Shown in pieces: positions 5,504 through 7,900 of a stretch of 7,900 nt of DNA (position 1 is the stretch's first letter; each line of letters opens with the position of its first letter). The stretch spans positions 8,743 to 16,642 of the forward strand of contig PMEV01000204.1 in NCBI GenBank assembly GCA_003154855.1, in the 5' to 3' direction. The DNA comes from Bryobacterales bacterium. Its GTDB lineage: Bacteria; Acidobacteriota; Terriglobia; Bryobacterales; Bryobacteraceae. The position numbers were made by a program, and so were the translations under genes. The notes beneath the pieces were generated by a model. That model was not told where the DNA came from, did not search any database, and worked only from the letters and a program-made list of their open reading frames with translations.

Positions 5504-7163
5504 CAAGCAGCGCTTCCTGTATCAGGATTTCCTGGGCGGCAGGCGGCAGGATGCGCCAATTGCCGACCGGATGGTCGGGTAACTTCCGATGCTCGGTGTA
5601 GTAGGCGACGATGAGGTCGCGGATCTCCTGCGACGAGCGCCACAGGATCTTGGCCCCGCGGAACATCTCGTATCCGCCGCTGCCGCCGGCGCGGTAATTG
5701 TTCACCGCGATGCGCAGCTTTTCGCCCGGATCGAGAGGCTTTCCGTTGCGGCGCAGGTTGCGCACGCGGTCGCCGGGCGGCCGGGTGAGATCGATCTCGT
5801 ACTCCACGCCCTCGGCCATGTCGTAGTGGAAGCCCGCCACTTTCGGGTCGATCAGCGGCCCGTGGGAGCAGGCCGCGTCGGGGCAGGTGAGGAAGTAGCG
5901 GGCGGCGTTCTCGAGGGCGTCCTTCACCATCCGGCCGTCGCCCTGGATGGCGTAAAGCTCGTTGTCGTAGAGGTAGAGCGCCGCGATCTGGCGCACGGTG
6001 ACCGGCCCCGGGGGCGCCTGCACGCGCGGGTTGAAGAGCGCGGTGAAGGAAACGTCGGCTTGGGCATAGTGCAACTGGACGGCCTGGATGGAGTCCACAA
6101 GCGCGGTGTCTTCCACGCGGCCCAGCCGGCCGTCCAGGCTGCTGGTGGCCTCGGCGACGGGCGCGTTCAGGTAGCGCTCTGTCAGCTCGTGATAAGGCTG
6201 GGCGACGCGCAGCACTTCGGGATCGGCCGAGGTGGCGGCGGTGACCGGGAGCAGGCGGCTGCGCTTGTCGATGAGTTTCCAGCCGCCCGCCGGTTGGCTC
6301 TCGAGAACGAAATCGATGCGCGCGAGCGACATGCCCCAGTTCTTGGGCTGGACCACCAGGACATCGCCAATGCGTTCCCCAGCCACTTGCTGGTGGGTGT
6401 GGCCGAAGACGATGGCGTCGATGCCCGCTACCTGGGTGGCGATGGCGGTCACCTGGTTCTCGTCGGTGTTGCCCAGCCCCATGTGGGCGGCGACCACGGT
6501 GACGTCCGGATGTTGGGCGGTGCGCACGGCGGCCAGCGCGGATTCGACCGCCCGCACTGGATTCAGAAAACGATAGCCCTGGTAGTGGCCAGGCTCCTCC
6601 CAATTGGGGATGTTGGGCGTGGTGACGCCGATCACGGCGATCTTCACGCCATCGATGGTGGTGACGAAGGAGGCGTCGAAGGGCTGGGCTCCAGCCTGGG
6701 CTTGCGTGTTCGCGGACAACCAGGGAAAGCGCGCGTCCGCCCGCGCGCGTTCGATATTCATCAACCCGAAGTTGAATTCGTGGTTGCCGAGCACCATGGC
6801 GCGGTAGCCGAGCTGGTTCATGACCAGCATCATGGGGTCGTGAAGCAGCGGCTCGCCCGCGAAGGCCAGGCCCGGCGGAAGCCGGCCGGTGCTCACATAG
6901 CCCTGGTACACGGACTCCAGCGGCGTGCCTTGGATGGTATCGCCGCAATCGATGAGGAACGAGTCAGGCGTTTCGCGGCGGACGGATTCTACGAGCGTCG
7001 CAATCTTCGCCAGGCCTCGCGCGGAAGGCTGGCCGCTGAAGTAATCCAGCGGATAGATGTTGCCGTGCAGGTCGGTGGTGGCGAGCAGCGTGACCGTGAC
7101 CTGCCTGGTCCAGCCGGGCGCCACCACCAGGAGAGCCGCAAGAGCGAGCCGCAGAGCGTACAT
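5478..7163 (-). CDS. Exported 5'-nucleotidase / 2',3'-cyclic phosphodiesterase (UshA/CpdB family)
   Basis: The 561-residue metallophosphoesterase hydrolyses nucleotides, and possibly 2',3'-cyclic nucleotides, in the periplasm so that nucleosides and phosphate can be taken up. The N-terminal catalytic domain (about 22-290) has every metal motif: D31-x-H33 in 'TTDLHGN', D75 in 'DCGDTIQG', N127-H128 in 'GNHEF', H227 in 'AAHMGL', and H255-x-H257 in 'GHTHQ'. The C-terminal substrate-binding domain (about 330-535) shows 'NELYAIQGDG' at 401-410 and the nucleotide-binding 'IAVNNYRAGGSGGYEMF' at 485-501. Residues 1-17 are a signal sequence, though the cleavage site is not a classic AxA. Length is typical of the family. 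The ATG at 7163 is 18 nt after the stop of the isomerase gene, with no obvious ribosome-binding site. UshA versus CpdB specificity cannot be decided; 'NNYRAGG' leans slightly to CpdB. Confidence 0.94.
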   Translation of the reverse strand: MYALRLALAALLVVAPGWTRQVTVTLLATTDLHGNIYPLDYFSGQPSARGLAKIATLVESVRRETPDSFLIDCGDTIQGTPLESVYQGYVSTGRLPPGLAFAGEPLLHDPMMLVMNQLGYRAMVLGNHEFNFGLMNIERARADARFPWLSANTQAQAGAQPFDASFVTTIDGVKIAVIGVTTPNIPNWEEPGHYQGYRFLNPVRAVESALAAVRTAQHPDVTVVAAHMGLGNTDENQVTAIATQVAGIDAIVFGHTHQQVAGERIGDVLVVQPKNWGMSLARIDFVLESQPAGGWKLIDKRSRLLPVTAATSADPEVLRVAQPYHELTERYLNAPVAEATSSLDGRLGRVEDTALVDSIQAVQLHYAQADVSFTALFNPRVQAPPGPVTVRQIAALYLYDNELYAIQGDGRMVKDALENAARYFLTCPDAACSHGPLIDPKVAGFHYDMAEGVEYEIDLTRPPGDRVRNLRRNGKPLDPGEKLRIAVNNYRAGGSGGYEMFRGAKILWRSSQEIRDLIVAYYTEHRKLPDHPVGNWRILPPAAQEILIQEALLDAARVRNR

Positions 7164-7181
7164 GGCGCTGGCCGCCGGCCG

Positions 7182-7802
7182 CTACTTCTCTTCGGCCGGG
7201 AGGATTCGCGCGGTCTTGACGTAGTCCAGCAACGGGAACGATTTCGCCAGGTAGGCATTCCCCTGGGCGGTAATCGCACCCTGATTCGGGCTTTCGCCGT
7301 AGCCGCCGTACAGGCTGTCCAGGACTTCCATGCCTTGCACCACCTTCCCGAAGGGAGAGAAGCCATCTGCGTCCAGCCGCGAGTTGTCGGCGTAGTTGAT
7401 GAAGACCTGGGTGGTGCGGGTATTCGGCCCGGCCATGGCGTAGGTGACCATCCCGCGCGTGTTGCTGTGAACCACCTTGTCGTCCCGGAGACGCCGGTCG
7501 CTCCAGCGGGCTGTGGCCGCCGGGTCTCCGGAGAGCCCGAACTGCACCATGAAGCCCTTGATCACGCGGAAGAAACGCTGGTTGTCGTAGTACTTCTGTT
7601 GCACCAGGGTGTAGAAGCGTTTCGCGCCCAGGGGAGCCCAGGCCTTGGTTACCTGGATGACGAAGTCGCCCTTGCCGGTTTCGAACTTCACACGGTAGAC
7701 GTCCGGCACGGTCGCCGACGCCGGGGGCGCCTGACCCGCGCCAGAGCACAAAGCGGCGCTCGCGAGCGCCACGGTCGCGAAAAACGGTTTTGAAATGCGC
7801 AT
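7182..7802 (-). CDS. Exported cyclophilin-type peptidyl-prolyl cis-trans isomerase
   Basis: The 206-residue protein catalyses cis-trans isomerisation of X-Pro bonds and would assist folding of exported proteins. Residues 1-25 are a Sec signal (MRISKPFF then an Ala/Leu/Val core, ending near SGAGQA). The cyclophilin domain spans about 35-200 with the family motifs 'FFRVIKGFMVQFG' (77-89, catalytic Arg79), 'GMVTYAMAGPNTRTTQVFIN' (117-136, with Q132 and F134 lining the proline pocket) and 'FSPFGKVVQGMEVLDSL' (148-164). Because it leads the nucleotidase and the 228-aa protein, it may be the folding helper for that unit, but that is inference. ATG at 7802 is preferred to the in-frame ATGs at 7811 and 7853 because it gives a normal signal peptide with its basic n-region. 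No clear Shine-Dalgarno site precedes it. Confidence 0.94.
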   Translation of the reverse strand: MRISKPFFATVALASAALCSGAGQAPPASATVPDVYRVKFETGKGDFVIQVTKAWAPLGAKRFYTLVQQKYYDNQRFFRVIKGFMVQFGLSGDPAATARWSDRRLRDDKVVHSNTRGMVTYAMAGPNTRTTQVFINYADNSRLDADGFSPFGKVVQGMEVLDSLYGGYGESPNQGAITAQGNAYLAKSFPLLDYVKTARILPAEEK

Positions 7803-7809
7803 GAATGGC

Positions 7810-7818
7810 ATTCTACCA
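7810..7818 (-). promoter_or_regulatory. Candidate extended -10 promoter of the three-gene unit, near-leaderless
   Basis: On the minus strand this reads TG-G-TAGAAT, with the hexamer at 7815-7810. A start about 7 nt beyond it would fall near 7803, immediately before the ATG at 7802, giving a leaderless or near-leaderless mRNA. That would account for the missing Shine-Dalgarno site. No good -35 hexamer is seen 16-18 bp upstream. Confidence 0.4.
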
Positions 7819-7878
7819 GTGCCGCGGCCCACCGTGGGCGAGGCAGGCTGCAAGGTGGGGCGGCTGGCAAGAGTTACG

Positions 7879-7894
7879 CCGGGCCGAAGCCCGG
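7879..7894 (-). other. UUCG-type hairpin near the right edge
   Basis: On the minus strand CCGGGC (7894-7889), TTCG (7888-7885) and GCCCGG (7884-7879) form a 6-bp stem closed by C-G around a UUCG loop, a very stable tetraloop. No T-tract follows on either strand, so it is not a clear terminator. It may belong to the 3' end of a minus-strand gene to the right of the window, or be chance in GC-rich DNA. Confidence 0.35.
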
Positions 7895-7900
7895 GCGGCA

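Noticed and set aside
5589..7793. A 734-codon open frame on the plus strand opposite the nucleotidase and isomerase genes
   Set aside because: It is an antisense shadow produced by high-GC codon use; the minus strand has full catalytic motifs and signal peptides, while this frame has only low-complexity His/Val/Gly/Arg composition.

Overview
The window is GC-rich, densely coding bacterial chromosome. Its style suggests a soil or environmental Acidobacteriota (Bryobacterales/Solibacterales-like): many exported proteins of unrecognised family, weak Shine-Dalgarno sites, extended -10 promoters and a short palindromic repeat in 3'-to-3' gaps. This placement is an inference, not a database result. 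I see no transposase, integrase, phage gene, CRISPR array, tRNA or rRNA, and the genes look like housekeeping and cell-envelope functions.

Layout. (1) 1-362, minus: the N-terminal 120 residues of a lipoprotein that runs off the left edge. (2) 363-757: a non-coding gap with a GC-rich inverted-repeat cluster, a strong extended -10 promoter and a leader of about 150 nt. It feeds (3) a CspA-family cold-shock protein (758-961, plus), which ends at a clear intrinsic terminator (990-1030). (4) 1215-2566, minus: a PAP2 membrane phosphatase followed, with a 2-nt gap, by a CxxxCxxCC (YkgJ-type) metal-binding protein. (5) 2551-3609, plus: an M42 metallo-aminopeptidase whose start overlaps the divergent PAP2 start. 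(6) 3674-4654, plus: a 326-aa protein I cannot name, with motifs faintly like DHH/MYG1 phosphoesterases. (7) 4655-4816: a short convergent gap holding a second copy of the last third-kilobase end of that gene (102 bp) between two copies of the palindromic repeat. (8) 4817-7802, minus: an apparent three-gene unit of exported proteins, in transcription order a cyclophilin-type peptidyl-prolyl isomerase, a 5'-nucleotidase/cyclic phosphodiesterase (UshA/CpdB type) and a cysteine-containing secreted protein of unknown function.

How they work together. The three-gene unit 7802-4817 is the most coherent: all three products carry export signals, and the genes are 18 nt apart or overlap by 26 nt. It would place a foldase, a nucleotide-scavenging phosphatase and an unknown protein in the periplasm together. 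PAP2 and the YkgJ-like gene look translationally coupled. The csp gene stands alone with its own promoter, long leader and terminator, the layout expected of a gene controlled through its 5' mRNA.

The most unusual structure is at 4530-4820. A 102-bp 3'-terminal segment of the 326-aa gene is repeated 171 bp downstream with five differences, all synonymous, and the second copy is fused at GC-rich microhomology to the palindromic repeat. That pattern fits replacement of an older allele, or a duplication between diverged functional alleles, better than neutral decay after a simple tandem duplication. I found no convincing novel multi-gene system.
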